From Gammaproteobacteria bacterium (GTDB lineage: Bacteria; Pseudomonadota; Gammaproteobacteria; Steroidobacterales; Woeseiaceae): a DNA stretch of 58,411 nt. This document shows, in pieces, positions 33,109 through 43,856 of the stretch. Below the pieces are notes generated by a model that searched no databases, had not been told where the DNA came from, and saw nothing but the letters and a program-made list of their open reading frames with translations. Location: positions 1-58,411 of the forward strand of contig JAOUHU010000014.1 in the NCBI GenBank assembly GCA_029884455.1, written 5' to 3'. Position numbers and translations under genes: made by a program. Position 1 is the first letter of the stretch. Each line of letters begins with the position of its first letter.

Positions 33109-34296
33109 GTGCAGTCACGAAACCTGGTCTTGCTGGTACTCGCGCAGTTGATCTCTGCCACAGGCGCATTCGTGTTCGTAACCCTGGGCGGCATCATCGG
33201 CGCATCCCTCGCGGCGAATGCGGCCTGGGCAACGCTGCCGTTGTCAATGATCGTGCTGGCGAGTGCGATGACGACCATGCCAGCTGCAATGCTGATGAAA
33301 AGAATCGGCCGGCGGCTGGGTTTTGCGCTTGCGTCTGGCTCATCACTGGTTGCTGTTTTGGTGGCAGCCTGGTCGCTGCAGCAGAGCAACTTCGCGCTGT
33401 TCCTGCTCGCGGCGTTGCTGTTTGGCATCAACGTGGCATTTACGCAGCAGTATCGTTATGCCGCGGCGGAAAGTGTGGACACGAAATATGTGCCGCGCGC
33501 GATCTCGCTGGTGCTTGTTGGATCAATAGGCGGCGCTTTGATCGGCCCGGCAATTGTTACGCGCGGACAGGATCTGCTGCAGAACGTGCCGTACGCTGGC
33601 TCGATGCTGATACTCGCAGTGTTGTATGTTATGCAGACGATCTTGTTGCTGCTGCTCGGAAAGACACGTGCCGAATCCGTTACGGTGCCAGACTCGCGCG
33701 GGCGTACACTGGCGGACCTCATCAGGCAGCCAGTATTCATGGTTGCGGTACTGGGTGGCGTGGCCAGTTACGGCTTGATGACGCTGCTGATGACCGCGAC
33801 ACCACTGAGCATGCACATTAACGACAGCTATTCGCTCGCCGCGACGGCCGAGGTGATCCGCGCGCATGTGCTGGCGATGTACGTGCCCTCGCTGGTTTCC
33901 GGATTCCTGATCGAAAGACTCGGTGTGGTGCGCATGATGTTTGCCGGCACGATCTTACTGCTGGCGACCGCGATCGTCGGTTTGCAGGGGCATACCGTAA
34001 TGCACTACTGGTGGGCGCTGGTTTTGCTCGGTGTTGGCTGGAATTTTTTGTATGTCGGCGCCACAACCATGCTGACCTACACCTATTCGAACCAGGAGCG
34101 TTTTCGCGCGCAGGGCCTTAACGAATTCCTGGTATTCGGCTCGTCCGCAACGGCTTCGCTGTTGGCGGGTACCATAATGCACTACTACGGCTGGTACAGC
34201 CTGATGCTGATTCCGTTCCCGGTGCTGCTCATCATCGCTATCGCCCTGCTGCTGGTTCGTCGCCAGTTGCTGCTGCGGCGTCCCGCTAACGTATGA
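33109..34296 (+). CDS. Major facilitator superfamily transporter
   Basis: A 395-aa protein with about 12 hydrophobic helices and the MFS loop motif between helices two and three (MLMKRIGRRLGFALASG). The paired positions after helix eight (IERLGVVRMMFAG) are the second copy. The start is GTG with GGAG eight bases upstream. Its final four bases overlap the start of the flavin oxidoreductase gene. The carrier may import a substrate such as an amine or amino acid for that enzyme; this is inference from coupling only. Confidence 0.88.
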   Translation: MQSRNLVLLVLAQLISATGAFVFVTLGGIIGASLAANAAWATLPLSMIVLASAMTTMPAAMLMKRIGRRLGFALASGSSLVAVLVAAWSLQQSNFALFLLAALLFGINVAFTQQYRYAAAESVDTKYVPRAISLVLVGSIGGALIGPAIVTRGQDLLQNVPYAGSMLILAVLYVMQTILLLLLGKTRAESVTVPDSRGRTLADLIRQPVFMVAVLGGVASYGLMTLLMTATPLSMHINDSYSLAATAEVIRAHVLAMYVPSLVSGFLIERLGVVRMMFAGTILLLATAIVGLQGHTVMHYWWALVLLGVGWNFLYVGATTMLTYTYSNQERFRAQGLNEFLVFGSSATASLLAGTIMHYYGWYSLMLIPFPVLLIIAIALLLVRRQLLLRRPANV

Positions 34297-35642
34297 AGCG
34301 CCAGTTCGATGACAACCTGTACCAGTTCGACAGGCCACAGTCGAGCTACTGGGAGGCGACAGCGCCAGCCGCTGCCCTGGATGTGTCGGCCATTATGCGT
34401 GACGACAGTTGTGAGGTCGCCATCATCGGTGGCGGTTACACCGGTCTTTCCGCTGCACTGCACCTGGCGCGTGACTTCCAGGCGGATGTGCGGGTGCTGG
34501 AAGCAGGTCATATAGGCTGGGGCGCGTCGGGTCGCAATGGTGGCTTCTGCTGTACTGGCGGCACCGGTGTGCATGGGCAGGACCTGGTGCGACTGGTTGG
34601 CCTCGATGCCGTACGCGAGTACTACAAGGCACAGCTGGCCGCGGTCGAACTGGTGCGGCAGATCGCGGCCGATGAGCACATTGATTACCAGGCGCAGGGC
34701 GATGCCGAGGTGGTCGTTGCGCACACCGCCAGGGCGTTCAAGCGCATGCACGCTGACCATGAACTGATGACTCGTCACCTCGGGCTGCAGGCGGAGTTGA
34801 TTTCGGCCGGCGAGTGTCGCGAGCGCTACTACGATTGCACGGAGAATTTTGGTGCCCTGGTCAATCGGCCGGCATTCGGCCTGCATCCCTTGCGCTACTG
34901 TCGGGGTCTGGCAGCGGCTGCGAGTCGTCACGGTGCGCGGGTGCATGCGCAAAGCCGGGTCATCGAATGGTCGCGGAGCAGCGATGGGCGCCATCGCCTG
35001 GTGACGCGGTCCGGCACCCTGACCGCACGCAAGGTCATTTTTTGCAGCAATGGTTTTATCCAGGAGGACCTGCATGCTGAATTTTTTGGCCGAGCTATGC
35101 CGGTGATCAGTGCCATCATCGCGACCCGACCGCTTAGACCTGAGGAGCTGGCTGCGCAGCACTGGCGTACCGAAAATCCTGCCATCAATTCGCGCCACGT
35201 TTTGAACTACTTCCGCCTGTTGCCGGATCAGCGCTTTCTGTTCGGCGGACGCGGCTCCACGAACGGTTCCCCCGACAATGAGCAGCGTACCTATGCAGAT
35301 ATGGAACGCCGGTTTCGCGCGATCTGGCCGGCCTGGAGCGAGGTCGAATTCGAGTACCGCTGGCACGGGCTGATCTGCATGACGGCCAGCCTGTGTCCGA
35401 CAATCGGCCAACTGGCGGCCGACAATTCCGTGTATTTCGGATTTGGCTACCACGGTAACGGCGTCAATACGGCAACATGGACCGGACAACAGCTGGCAAA
35501 CTGGATCGGCACGGGTCGCGAGCCAAAGGAATTGCCTGCAATCGTGCGCGGATTGAGTCGCCGTTACCCGTTGCCGGGCTTGCGCCAGACCTACCTGCGC
35601 TTTGGCATATTCCTGGCGCGGCAACTGGACCGGATTGGTTGA
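34293..35642 (+). CDS. FAD-dependent oxidoreductase, DAO/gamma-glutamylputrescine oxidase-like
   Basis: A 449-aa flavoprotein. The dinucleotide motif IIGGGYTGLSAALHLAR lies at about 44-60, followed by a conserved GWGASGRNGGFCC segment near the flavin, and a C-terminal FGFGYHGNGVNTATWTG motif. This is the pattern of the DAO superfamily and particularly of PuuB/OrdL-like amine or amino acid oxidases, which oxidise secondary or primary amines and release hydrogen peroxide. Substrate unknown. ATGA overlap with the MFS gene shows coupling. It ends 9 bp before the convergent barrel gene. Confidence 0.88.
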   Translation: MKRQFDDNLYQFDRPQSSYWEATAPAAALDVSAIMRDDSCEVAIIGGGYTGLSAALHLARDFQADVRVLEAGHIGWGASGRNGGFCCTGGTGVHGQDLVRLVGLDAVREYYKAQLAAVELVRQIAADEHIDYQAQGDAEVVVAHTARAFKRMHADHELMTRHLGLQAELISAGECRERYYDCTENFGALVNRPAFGLHPLRYCRGLAAAASRHGARVHAQSRVIEWSRSSDGRHRLVTRSGTLTARKVIFCSNGFIQEDLHAEFFGRAMPVISAIIATRPLRPEELAAQHWRTENPAINSRHVLNYFRLLPDQRFLFGGRGSTNGSPDNEQRTYADMERRFRAIWPAWSEVEFEYRWHGLICMTASLCPTIGQLAADNSVYFGFGYHGNGVNTATWTGQQLANWIGTGREPKELPAIVRGLSRRYPLPGLRQTYLRFGIFLARQLDRIG

Positions 35643-35651
35643 TCTACCCGG

Positions 35652-36311
35652 CTAGAACTTGTAGACGAATCCGAGTGAGACCACGGGCCAGGCTTTGAAA
35701 TCACTCAATTCGTCTTCGAGCTGTTGACGCTCGAGTTCCAGCGCCGCGTCGAAGCCGGGGCTTCCCACCAGTGTGCCGCTGGCGCTCAAGGTGACCTCGG
35801 GTTCATCCTGCCACAGAACGCCAAAGTCGAGATTCATGCCGACCTTGCCGGCCAGCGTGAAATCGAATCCGATACCAAGGTAGGGCGCGCTGCTGGCGAA
35901 GGAAGTCGTGCTTTCGAGGACACCAATGCCAGCGCCCGGAAACACAATGCCGCCAATATTCTTGTCCTGCATATCATTGTTCAATAGGTAGAGTTCATTG
36001 CCATTTGAATAGATACCGGCAGTGATGCGCATCGGACTGATCGGAAAATGGAAATTGGCGGTGCCGTAAAATGACTCGAGGGTCAGGCTGGCATCGTAGT
36101 TGATACCCGCTTCCAGGCCGCTGTCATCGTAGTCGTAGGCATTGGCGCCGAGCCGAACTTCAAGGTAAGGCAGCGGCTGCCAGCTTGCCTCGAGCCCCAG
36201 TCCCAGCGTGCCGACTTTTACGCCGACACCAAAGTCGTTGTCAGCGTTGGCCGTGCCTGCCGCCAGCAATGCCAGTACCAGCAGGCCATGCTGCTTCTTG
36301 ATAATGCTCAT
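35652..36311 (-). CDS. Outer-membrane beta-barrel protein, unknown
   Basis: A 219-aa protein with a signal peptide (MSIIKKQHGLLVLALLAAG to TANA) and alternating strands ending in FVYKF, the terminal Phe of BAM substrates. The segments GVGVKVGTLGLGLEASW, LEVRLGANAYDYD and FHFPISPMRITAGIYSN suggest eight strands. It is about OmpW size but lacks an obvious OmpW signature. The protein lies just downstream of alkB on the same strand, with a 128-bp gap in which I see no gene. A role in hydrophobic substrate entry is possible but unsupported. Confidence 0.75.
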   Translation of the reverse strand: MSIIKKQHGLLVLALLAAGTANADNDFGVGVKVGTLGLGLEASWQPLPYLEVRLGANAYDYDDSGLEAGINYDASLTLESFYGTANFHFPISPMRITAGIYSNGNELYLLNNDMQDKNIGGIVFPGAGIGVLESTTSFASSAPYLGIGFDFTLAGKVGMNLDFGVLWQDEPEVTLSASGTLVGSPGFDAALELERQQLEDELSDFKAWPVVSLGFVYKF

Positions 36312-36439
36312 AGATCACCGCTTTGCCCAAACGAATTTCTGCCGCCTACGGTAAACGGTGGACTTCGAGCATGCTGTGCGATACATCACAGCGAAGCGAG
36401 TTGCATGGCCTTACACGGTATTTATGTCAAAGACGCGGA

Positions 36440-37645
36440 TTAAAGGACTATTGTCGGCTCATGCATCTTTGCCCTGCCGTAGCGCAGGAACAAGGCGGGT
36501 CGAGCCGCCGGATCAATATTTATCTTGTCGAGGTCGCCCTGTATGTGCGGCAGATCGAGCAGTCGCTTGTCCATGACCCGAAACCACAGCGCCGGGATGT
36601 AGGCAAGCAGGTAGACGCCGAAATAGCCGTTCGGCAGGGCCGGCAGCGCAGCGTAGTTGCGAAGCGACTGGTAGCGCCGGGTCGGATGCGTGTGATGATC
36701 CGAGTGTCGTTCGAGATGCAACAGTACCAGGTTGCTGTAAATGTGATTGCTGTTCCAGGAATGATGCGGCTCGCAGCGCTCATATCGGCCGTTTTCGTCA
36801 ACTTTCCGCAGCAAACCATAATGCTCAATGTAGTTCGCGCTGGTAAGTTGCCACCAGGCAAAAAAATTATGCAGCAGGATGAATGGCAAAACAGTCCAGC
36901 CAAGCAAAGCCATGAGCGCCAGCGCCAGCCCCGCACTCAAAAGGTAGGATTGCAGGATCTGATTATTGGCATGCCAGCTGGATTTGCCGCGTCGCGCAAG
37001 CCGGTCTTTTTCCAACAACCATGCTTCGTGCAACGCGCCTGGCATCTCGCGCAGTGCGAAGCGGTAAATACTTTCCCCCATGCGCGCGCTGGCCGGGTCC
37101 TGCGGCGTCGAAACATTGCGATGATGGCCGAGGTTGTGGGCGATAGTGAAGTGACCGTAGCAGGGTACGGCGAGAGTGATTTTTGCCAGCCACCGTTCCA
37201 GGCGCGAATTCTTGTGACCAAGCTCATGCGCGGTATTGATTGCCAGGCCGGACGTCAGCCCGGCCGAGACGGTCAGCGCTATCCAGCCCACGATACTGAG
37301 CGACTGGCTTGCGGCGTAAACGGCGGCACTGATGAAGCTGAGGAAATGTAATGGCACCGCGGCATAGGTCAGACGACGATAGTAGCGATCCTGCTCCAGC
37401 TGAGTGACGACTTCTTCCGGCGGATTGTTGCCGTCCTCGCCTATCGCCCAGTCGATGATCGGGCCGGCCAGAAAAGCGAGCAGCAGCGGCAGGGCCAGCC
37501 ACCACTCGTTGCCGGTCATAGCGTGCCAGCCGATGCCGGCAAGGGGCAACAATGGATACACGAGCGCCAGCGACCACAGCCAGCGCTTGCGGTCGACGTA
37601 CTCGATCTGCTCGCCGCCCGGCGTTGTGGCCAGGTAAGTTTTCAT
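36440..37645 (-). CDS. alkB: Alkane 1-monooxygenase (AlkB)
   Basis: A 401-aa membrane diiron hydroxylase, exactly the length of classical AlkB. It converts n-alkanes to 1-alkanols using rubredoxin. The histidine boxes are HELGHK (140), HNLGHHRNV (170) and HSDHHTHPTRRYQ near the C-terminus, plus the NYIEHYGL motif. Six hydrophobic helices flank them. The ATG at 37645 starts at the family N-terminus. No rubredoxin or rubredoxin reductase is adjacent, so electrons must come from elsewhere in the genome. A palindrome lies at its likely promoter. Confidence 0.96.
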   Translation of the reverse strand: MKTYLATTPGGEQIEYVDRKRWLWSLALVYPLLPLAGIGWHAMTGNEWWLALPLLLAFLAGPIIDWAIGEDGNNPPEEVVTQLEQDRYYRRLTYAAVPLHFLSFISAAVYAASQSLSIVGWIALTVSAGLTSGLAINTAHELGHKNSRLERWLAKITLAVPCYGHFTIAHNLGHHRNVSTPQDPASARMGESIYRFALREMPGALHEAWLLEKDRLARRGKSSWHANNQILQSYLLSAGLALALMALLGWTVLPFILLHNFFAWWQLTSANYIEHYGLLRKVDENGRYERCEPHHSWNSNHIYSNLVLLHLERHSDHHTHPTRRYQSLRNYAALPALPNGYFGVYLLAYIPALWFRVMDKRLLDLPHIQGDLDKINIDPAARPALFLRYGRAKMHEPTIVL

Positions 37646-37699
37646 ATTCGCATCCCGCGACCCTGAATCCCGGCCGCGATTATCGCTCCATGTCGAGTA

Positions 37700-37732
37700 T
37701 TTATACAAAAACTTCGCAACACTCCGCGGAGT
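37700..37732 (-). promoter_or_regulatory. alkB promoter with ACTCCGCGGAGT palindrome
   Basis: On the minus strand TATAAA (37705-37700) can serve as a -10. At the matching -35 distance lies the perfect 12-bp palindrome ACTCCGCGGAGT (37721-37732) instead of a good -35 hexamer. That suggests an activator or repressor bound at -35. The surrounding 177-bp gap to the divergent gene at 37823 has no other gene. Confidence 0.45.
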
Positions 37733-37822
37733 CAACAGAAATGACTTTAATAACCGTTAATTACAAAACTGGTACGGTATTTGCTCGTTTTTTAACAAGA
37801 GCGGTCGGGAGCAGTCAGTCAC

Positions 37823-38284
37823 ATGGAATGGAGCGAAGCGACAGCCGATCAGAGAGCGGCGCAGGACCGGCGTGAGTTCGGCTGGCGAACGGTGTTCTTC
37901 GGGTTTACGCGCTCGCGGCGGCATGTTTTCCGTCGCAACGATGAGACTGACGTCCTGTTCATCGACTGGCACCACCCGTGGCTTTTTTTCCTTGCTGTCG
38001 GCACCATGCTGATGAGTTGTATCGACGCTTTTATGACCCTGCAATTGATTGATCGCGGCATGGTCGAAATCAACCCGGTCATGGCTGCAGTGCTCGGGCA
38101 GGGCACCAGCTATTTTGCGATCAGCAAGATGCTGATGACCGGCACCGGCATTCTGGTGCTGGTGTTTCTCGCCCGGGCACGATTCATGAATCGCATGCGC
38201 ACTGGCCTGTTTCTGACCGGCTTCTTCAGTTTTTATGCCTGCCTGGTCTGCTACGAATTCGTGTTTTTGTTAAAAGTCCTCTAG
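37823..38284 (+). CDS. Membrane protein, DUF5658-like
   Basis: A 153-aa protein with a basic N-terminus and three or four helices (about 50-70, 85-105, 112-125 and 133-152). The LMSCIDAFMTLQLIDRGMVEINPVMA segment, with DxxxTLxxI and the NPVM loop, matches DUF5658 proteins; function unknown. Divergent from alkB with a shared 177-bp region. The ATG at 37823 follows a weak ribosome site. It stops 51 bp before sucA. Confidence 0.75.
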   Translation: MEWSEATADQRAAQDRREFGWRTVFFGFTRSRRHVFRRNDETDVLFIDWHHPWLFFLAVGTMLMSCIDAFMTLQLIDRGMVEINPVMAAVLGQGTSYFAISKMLMTGTGILVLVFLARARFMNRMRTGLFLTGFFSFYACLVCYEFVFLLKVL

Positions 38285-38335
38285 AGCATTGCTGATTCCC
38301 AACCACGGATCCTTCGGCTACACTCCGGCCGAGTC

Positions 38336-41212
38336 ATGAGCAATTCCCTGCAGGAACAATACGCATCCACGCCGCTGTACGGCGGAAATGCCAGCGCCGT
38401 CGAGGCCTTGTACGAGCAGTATCTCGGCAATCCCGACTCTGTGCCCCCGGCCTGGCGCGATTACTTCTTGACGTTGGGCGCTAGCGATACCGAGATCGTG
38501 CACTCCGTGATTCGCGAGGAACTGGTTGCCGCAGCGCGCAGCCGGCGTCGCGTTCACGGCAAGACCACGACCGGCGCGGCACAGGCGGCGACTTCGGGAG
38601 AAAAGCAGGCGGCCGTGTCGCGTCTGATCCAGGTGTACAGCCTGCGTGGCCACCAGATTGCTGATATTGACCCCCTCGGTCTGATGTCACGGCCGGTGCC
38701 CGGTGTATTCAAGCTCGATTACCTCGGTCTGAGCGAGGCCGACATGGATACGATGTTCTATACCGGCGGTCTCGCGGGCATGGACAACGAGCGCATGACC
38801 TTGCGCGATATCCTGGTCATGTTGAAGTCTATTTACTGCGGCAAGATCGGTGCCGAGTTTGCGCACATATCGCGCGCCCGTGAGCGCCTCTGGCTGCGCA
38901 AGCGATTTGAGAGCGGGGCCGCGGCCAGTACGCTGACGACGACCGAGCAAGTCTGGATTCTGGAAATGCTGACGAACGCCGAAGGCATCGAGCGTTACTT
39001 GCACACTCGTTACGTTGGCCAGAAACGTTTTTCGCTTGAGGGCGGCGAAAGCCTTATCCCGTCGCTGGAGGACCTGATTCAGCAGGGCGGTGCAAGCGGC
39101 ATTCGCGAAATCGTCATCGGCATGGCACACCGGGGCCGGATCAATGTGCTGGTCAATATTCTCGGCAAGTCCCCGGAGGAGTTATTCGAGGAATTTGAGG
39201 GCAACTACGACCTGGACTCGTTGCAGGGCTCGGGGGACGTCAAGTATCACAAGGGCTTTTCGGCGGACATGAAGACGCCTGGCGGCAACGTGCATATAGC
39301 GTTGGCTTTCAATCCATCGCATCTCGAAATAGTCAACCCGGTGGTCGAGGGATCGGTGCGGGCGCGCCAGCAACGTCGTGGCGATACTGAGCGCCAGGAG
39401 GTCTTGCCGGTCCTGATTCACGGTGATGCGGCGTTCGCCGCCCAGGGCGTTGTTACCGAAACCTTTCAGCTGTCGCAGACAAACGGCTTTCGAACCGGCG
39501 GCACAGTACATATCGTCATCAACAACCAGATCGGTTTCACTACCAGCCGTCCGTCCGATGCGCGCTCGACAGACTATTGCAGCGACGTAGCGAAAATGAT
39601 TGAGGCGCCAATTTTTCACGTCAATGCGGACGACCCGGAAAAGGTCTTGTTCGTGACCCGCCTCGCACTGCAGTACCGGCAGAAATTCAAGAAGGACGTC
39701 GTTATTGATCTGGTTTGCTACCGGCGCCTCGGCCACAACGAGGCGGACGAGCCTGCGGCGACCCAACCGATCATGTACGCCCGCATTCGCGAACACGAGA
39801 CAACGCGGGCGCTGTATGCGCAGAAGCTGATCGCGCAGGGGGTAATTACAGCCGACGACGCTGCGGCGCTGCAGGACGCCTATCGCGACCGGCTCGATCG
39901 CGGCGAACCGGTACCAAAGTCGGCACTTGGCATGATTGGCAACGAATTCACGGTGGACTGGAGCAAGTACCTGAAGGCGCAATGGGATGATCCGGTCGAC
40001 ACGACGATCAGTCCGGCAACCGCTGCCGAGCTGGGCAAAGCCATTACGGCTGTGCCACCGGACATGAAATTGCATGGCCGTGTGCAACGCATCATCGATG
40101 ATCGCGTCAGTATGGCGGCCGGCGATATCGACATGGACTGGGGATTTGCGGAGACCATGGCATATGCATCCCTGATCAGGGAGGGCGTGGATTGCCGGCT
40201 GGTCGGCCAGGACTGCGGTCGCGGCACTTTCTTTCACCGGCACGCGGTATTGCACAACCAGGTGAACAACCGCGAGTACATACCCTTGCAACAACTGGTA
40301 GAACGCAATAACGCGTTTCGCGTGATTGATTCCCTGCTTTCGGAGGAAGCCGTGCTCGGCTTCGAATACGGCTATGCGACCACGGAACCAGGAACTCTGG
40401 TGATCTGGGAAGGCCAGTTCGGCGATTTCGTCAACGGCGCACAGGTCGTAATCGACCAGTTCATTAGTTCAGGGAATGCCAAGTGGGGTCGGCACTGCGG
40501 CATGGTACTGTTCCTTCCGCACGGATATGAGGGGCAGGGACCGGAACATTCTTCGGCCCGGCTCGAGCGTTTCCTGCAATTGTGCGCTGAACACAACATG
40601 CAGGTTTGTGTGCCGTCGACGCCGGCGCAGATGTTTCACATATTGCGACGCCAGATGCTGCGCAATTTGCGCACGCCATTGATCGTGATGACACCAAAAA
40701 GCCTGCTGCGGCACAAGATATCCGTGTCGCCATTAGAAGAGTTGTCGACTGGCAAGTTCGAGGTGATTATCCCCGAGAACGGTGCCATCGATGTCAAAAC
40801 GACCCGCCGCGTAGTATTTTGCAGCGGCAAGGTCTATTTCGAATTGTTGGAAGCGCGCAATCAGCACGAGTTCAATCACGTGGCGCTGGTGCGGCTTGAG
40901 CAGATCTATCCATTCCCGGTTGAACAGTATGCGGCGGTGCTGTCACAGTACCGCCACGTCAATGAATTTGTATGGTGCCAGGAGGAACCGCAAAACCAGG
41001 GTGCCTGGTACCAGATCCGGCACCGGCTGCAGGACGCCTTGACGGACGAGCAGCACTTGTACTATGCGGGCCGGCATTCCGCCGCGGCGCCTGCGTCAGG
41101 GATTTACAAGGTGCATCTGCAGCAGCAGCAGGCGCTGGTGGAAGCCGCGCTCGGAATCGAAATAAAAGCCAGCAAATCCGCGAAACCCAGGAAGGTTAAG
41201 AACAAGCAATGA
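38336..41212 (+). CDS. sucA: 2-oxoglutarate dehydrogenase E1 component
   Basis: A 958-aa thiamine diphosphate enzyme of full length. It decarboxylates 2-oxoglutarate and transfers the succinyl group to E2 in the TCA cycle. Diagnostic segments are [16 protein letters not shown] N-terminus, [26 protein letters not shown], the TPP stretch around [14 protein letters not shown] and [11 protein letters not shown], and [10 protein letters not shown] near the end. The ATG overlaps nothing and has no strong ribosome site. Its TGA overlaps the ATG of sucB. It sets the order sucA-sucB-lpdA with no sdh or sucCD genes in the window. Confidence 0.97.
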   Translation: MSNSLQEQYASTPLYGGNASAVEALYEQYLGNPDSVPPAWRDYFLTLGASDTEIVHSVIREELVAAARSRRRVHGKTTTGAAQAATSGEKQAAVSRLIQVYSLRGHQIADIDPLGLMSRPVPGVFKLDYLGLSEADMDTMFYTGGLAGMDNERMTLRDILVMLKSIYCGKIGAEFAHISRARERLWLRKRFESGAAASTLTTTEQVWILEMLTNAEGIERYLHTRYVGQKRFSLEGGESLIPSLEDLIQQGGASGIREIVIGMAHRGRINVLVNILGKSPEELFEEFEGNYDLDSLQGSGDVKYHKGFSADMKTPGGNVHIALAFNPSHLEIVNPVVEGSVRARQQRRGDTERQEVLPVLIHGDAAFAAQGVVTETFQLSQTNGFRTGGTVHIVINNQIGFTTSRPSDARSTDYCSDVAKMIEAPIFHVNADDPEKVLFVTRLALQYRQKFKKDVVIDLVCYRRLGHNEADEPAATQPIMYARIREHETTRALYAQKLIAQGVITADDAAALQDAYRDRLDRGEPVPKSALGMIGNEFTVDWSKYLKAQWDDPVDTTISPATAAELGKAITAVPPDMKLHGRVQRIIDDRVSMAAGDIDMDWGFAETMAYASLIREGVDCRLVGQDCGRGTFFHRHAVLHNQVNNREYIPLQQLVERNNAFRVIDSLLSEEAVLGFEYGYATTEPGTLVIWEGQFGDFVNGAQVVIDQFISSGNAKWGRHCGMVLFLPHGYEGQGPEHSSARLERFLQLCAEHNMQVCVPSTPAQMFHILRRQMLRNLRTPLIVMTPKSLLRHKISVSPLEELSTGKFEVIIPENGAIDVKTTRRVVFCSGKVYFELLEARNQHEFNHVALVRLEQIYPFPVEQYAAVLSQYRHVNEFVWCQEEPQNQGAWYQIRHRLQDALTDEQHLYYAGRHSAAAPASGIYKVHLQQQQALVEAALGIEIKASKSAKPRKVKNKQ

Positions 41213-42426
41213 CTATAGAAATCAAGGTTCCACAACTGCCGGAGTCGGTGAGTGATGCGATGCTGGTCGCCTGGCACCGAAAGCCTGGTGATCAGATTAT
41301 GCGCGGCGAGAACCTGGTGGATCTGGAAACGGACAAGGTGGTGCTCGAAGTGCCCGCGCCAGCGTCCGGCGTGTTGCAGGATATTCGCATCAAGAACGGC
41401 ACCACAGTGACTGCGGGAACGGTGCTTGCGGTGTTGGCCGAACAGGATAGCGCTGCGTCGCTCGAGGATGCTGCAAGTGACCGGGCGGCCGTGGCCGGCG
41501 TGACGCCGGCGGCAACCCCGGCTGGCGCAGCGGCCAAGACCAGCCCGGCCGTGCGGCGGCTGCTCGAAGAGCACGATCTCGATGCAACTATGGTGCAGGG
41601 CAGCGGCAAAGACGGCCGCATTTCCAAGGCGGACGTAATGGCTTTTCTCAAAGCCGATGACAGTACAAATGTTACGCCTGGCGACCGAACGCCTTCAGTC
41701 CCTGCGGAGACTGCGGTGGTTGTCGAGCGCAACGAAAGGCGCGTACCCATGACGCGCCTGCGGGCGCGCATCGCAGAGCGACTGCTGGCAGCGCAGCAGT
41801 CCGCTGCCATGCTGACGACTTTCAACGAGGTCGATCTGACCGAAGTAATGGCATTGCGCTCGCGCTACAAGGATGCGTTCGAAAAAGAACACGGTGTGCG
41901 ACTCGGATTCATGTCGTTTTTTGCGAAGGCATCGGCCGAGGCCCTGAAAAAGTTTCCGGTGGTGAACGCATCGGTAGAAGGCAATGACGTGGTTTACCAC
42001 AACTACTACGATATCGGGATAGCCGTGTCGACTGACCGCGGGCTGATGGTCCCGGTGCTGCGCGATGTTGACCAGATGAGCTTCGCCACGTTTGAGACTG
42101 AACTCGGTGCTGTGGCGAAGCGGGCGCAGGACGGTTCGATCAGCATGGAAGAATTGACAGGTGGCACGTTTACCATCACTAATGGCGGCGTGTTTGGCTC
42201 CATGATGTCGACGCCCATTCTGAATCAGCCGCAAAGTGCCATTCTTGGAATGCACACGATTCAGCAACGTCCGATGGTCATTAATAACGAGATTGTTGCG
42301 CGTCCGATGATGTACCTGGCATTGACCTACGACCACCGTATTATCGATGGCAAGGACTCGGTGCAGTTTCTGGTTAGCATTAAGCAGTTACTGGAAGATC
42401 CGAGTCGATTGCTGCTGCAGATATGA
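41209..42426 (+). CDS. sucB: Dihydrolipoyllysine succinyltransferase, E2 of 2-oxoglutarate dehydrogenase
   Basis: A 405-aa protein with the three expected domains. The lipoyl domain has lipoylated Lys43 in ETDKV. The E3-binding domain is at about 103-143 ([20 protein letters not shown]). The catalytic acyltransferase domain ends with [13 protein letters not shown], His and Asp being catalytic. An Ala/Pro-rich linker lies between the first two. Four-base overlap with sucA and 3-bp gap to lpdA show an operon. Confidence 0.97.
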   Translation: MTIEIKVPQLPESVSDAMLVAWHRKPGDQIMRGENLVDLETDKVVLEVPAPASGVLQDIRIKNGTTVTAGTVLAVLAEQDSAASLEDAASDRAAVAGVTPAATPAGAAAKTSPAVRRLLEEHDLDATMVQGSGKDGRISKADVMAFLKADDSTNVTPGDRTPSVPAETAVVVERNERRVPMTRLRARIAERLLAAQQSAAMLTTFNEVDLTEVMALRSRYKDAFEKEHGVRLGFMSFFAKASAEALKKFPVVNASVEGNDVVYHNYYDIGIAVSTDRGLMVPVLRDVDQMSFATFETELGAVAKRAQDGSISMEELTGGTFTITNGGVFGSMMSTPILNQPQSAILGMHTIQQRPMVINNEIVARPMMYLALTYDHRIIDGKDSVQFLVSIKQLLEDPSRLLLQI

Positions 42427-42429
42427 TCG

Positions 42430-43854
42430 ATGAAAAAGCAATATGATGTAGTGGTTATCGGTGCGGGTCCGGCCGGATACATTGCTGCGATCAGGGCAGC
42501 ACAACATGGCTTGAGCGTCGCTTGCATAGATGAATGGAAAAACAAGGATGGCAAGAATGCGTTTGGTGGTACCTGCCTGAACGCGGGTTGCATCCCTTCC
42601 AAGGCCTTGCTCGAGTCATCCGAGCTTTATTACCGCGCACAGCATGAATTCAAGAGTCATGGGATTACGACCGGTGCCGTCAGCATGGATGTCGCGACGA
42701 TGCAAAAGCGGCGCGCCGCAATTGTGCGGCAACTGACCGGTGGCGTCGCGGGGCTGTTGAAAGCGAATAAGGTCGAAGGCCTGGCAGGGCACGGGCGCCT
42801 GCTGGCCGGCCGCAAGATTGAATTCACAGCAGTTGATGGCAGCATGCTGACTATCGACGCCACGCACGTGATTCTCGCGACAGGGTCAGCACCAATCGAG
42901 TTGCCGGTTGCGAAATTCGACGATGTCCACATCGTTGACTCGTGGGCTGCGCTGGAATTTGCCGCAGTGCCGAAACGGCTGGGCGTCGTCGGTGCCGGTG
43001 TAATCGGTTTGGAACTGGGCAGCGTCTGGGCGCGACTCGGCGCTGAAGTCACTATTATCGAGGCGATGGATGAGCTGTTATTCATGGCGGATCGCGATAT
43101 CGCTAATGTTGCGGCAAAAGATTTCAAAAAGCAGGGTCTCGATATCCGGCTTGGTGCCAAGTTGACTGCCGCTGCGGTCAAGGGTGCTGCGGTCGAGGTC
43201 AGCTATTCCGACCGCAATGGTGCGCAGTCCCTGCAGGTAGACAAACTTGTCGTTGCGGTTGGCCGGCGGCCGTTTACCGATGGGTTGCTGGCCGAGGACG
43301 CAGGTGTGCCGCTGGATGCGAAGGGATTTATCGAGGTCAATCACGAGTGCCGTACGCGCGTAAAGGGCGTTTTCGCAATCGGCGATTGCGTACGCGGGCC
43401 GATGCTGGCGCACAAAGGGTCGGAAGAGGGCGTTATGGTCGCGGACCTGATCGCCGGCGAGATCGCAGAAGTGAATTACGATGTCGTGCCGTCTGTCATT
43501 TATACGGCGCCGGAGATTGCCTGGGTTGGCAAGACCGAAGCACAGGTGCAAGCCAGTGGCCGTAAATACAAGAAAGGATCCTTCCCCTTTGCGGCCAGCG
43601 GGCGCGCCAAGGCGATGGAGCAGACCAGCGGGCTGGTCAAAATCATCGCGGCGGAGGACGATGACGAGATACTGGGCGTGCACATCATCGGACCCATGGC
43701 TGGCGAGCTGATCGCGGAAGCCGTGCTCGCTATGGAGTTCTCGGCAAGCACCGAAGATCTGCAGCGCACGATTCACGCGCACCCGAGCCTCGCCGAGGCC
43801 ATGCACGAGGCCGCACTCGCGGTCGACAAGCGCGCACTCAACTACCCCAACTGA
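42430..43854 (+). CDS. lpdA: Dihydrolipoyl dehydrogenase, E3
   Basis: A 474-aa FAD/NAD disulfide oxidoreductase that reoxidises the E2 lipoyl group. FAD motif VVVIGAGPAGYIAA (7-20); redox disulfide Cys49 and Cys54 in GGTCLNAGCIPSK; NAD motif VVGAGVIGLELGSVW (near 190); catalytic HAHPSLAE at the end. Four bases... spacing of 3 bp after sucB shows it is the third gene of the operon. It may also serve other lipoamide complexes. A hairpin follows its stop. Confidence 0.97.
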   Translation: MKKQYDVVVIGAGPAGYIAAIRAAQHGLSVACIDEWKNKDGKNAFGGTCLNAGCIPSKALLESSELYYRAQHEFKSHGITTGAVSMDVATMQKRRAAIVRQLTGGVAGLLKANKVEGLAGHGRLLAGRKIEFTAVDGSMLTIDATHVILATGSAPIELPVAKFDDVHIVDSWAALEFAAVPKRLGVVGAGVIGLELGSVWARLGAEVTIIEAMDELLFMADRDIANVAAKDFKKQGLDIRLGAKLTAAAVKGAAVEVSYSDRNGAQSLQVDKLVVAVGRRPFTDGLLAEDAGVPLDAKGFIEVNHECRTRVKGVFAIGDCVRGPMLAHKGSEEGVMVADLIAGEIAEVNYDVVPSVIYTAPEIAWVGKTEAQVQASGRKYKKGSFPFAASGRAKAMEQTSGLVKIIAAEDDDEILGVHIIGPMAGELIAEAVLAMEFSASTEDLQRTIHAHPSLAEAMHEAALAVDKRALNYPN

Positions 43855-43856
43855 GC

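Noticed and set aside
34185..35624. 479-codon open frame on the minus strand
   Set aside because: It is a shadow of the flavin oxidoreductase and MFS genes on the plus strand, whose motifs and coupling are clear. The antisense product shows no family pattern and is rich in Arg/His/Gln from codon reversal.
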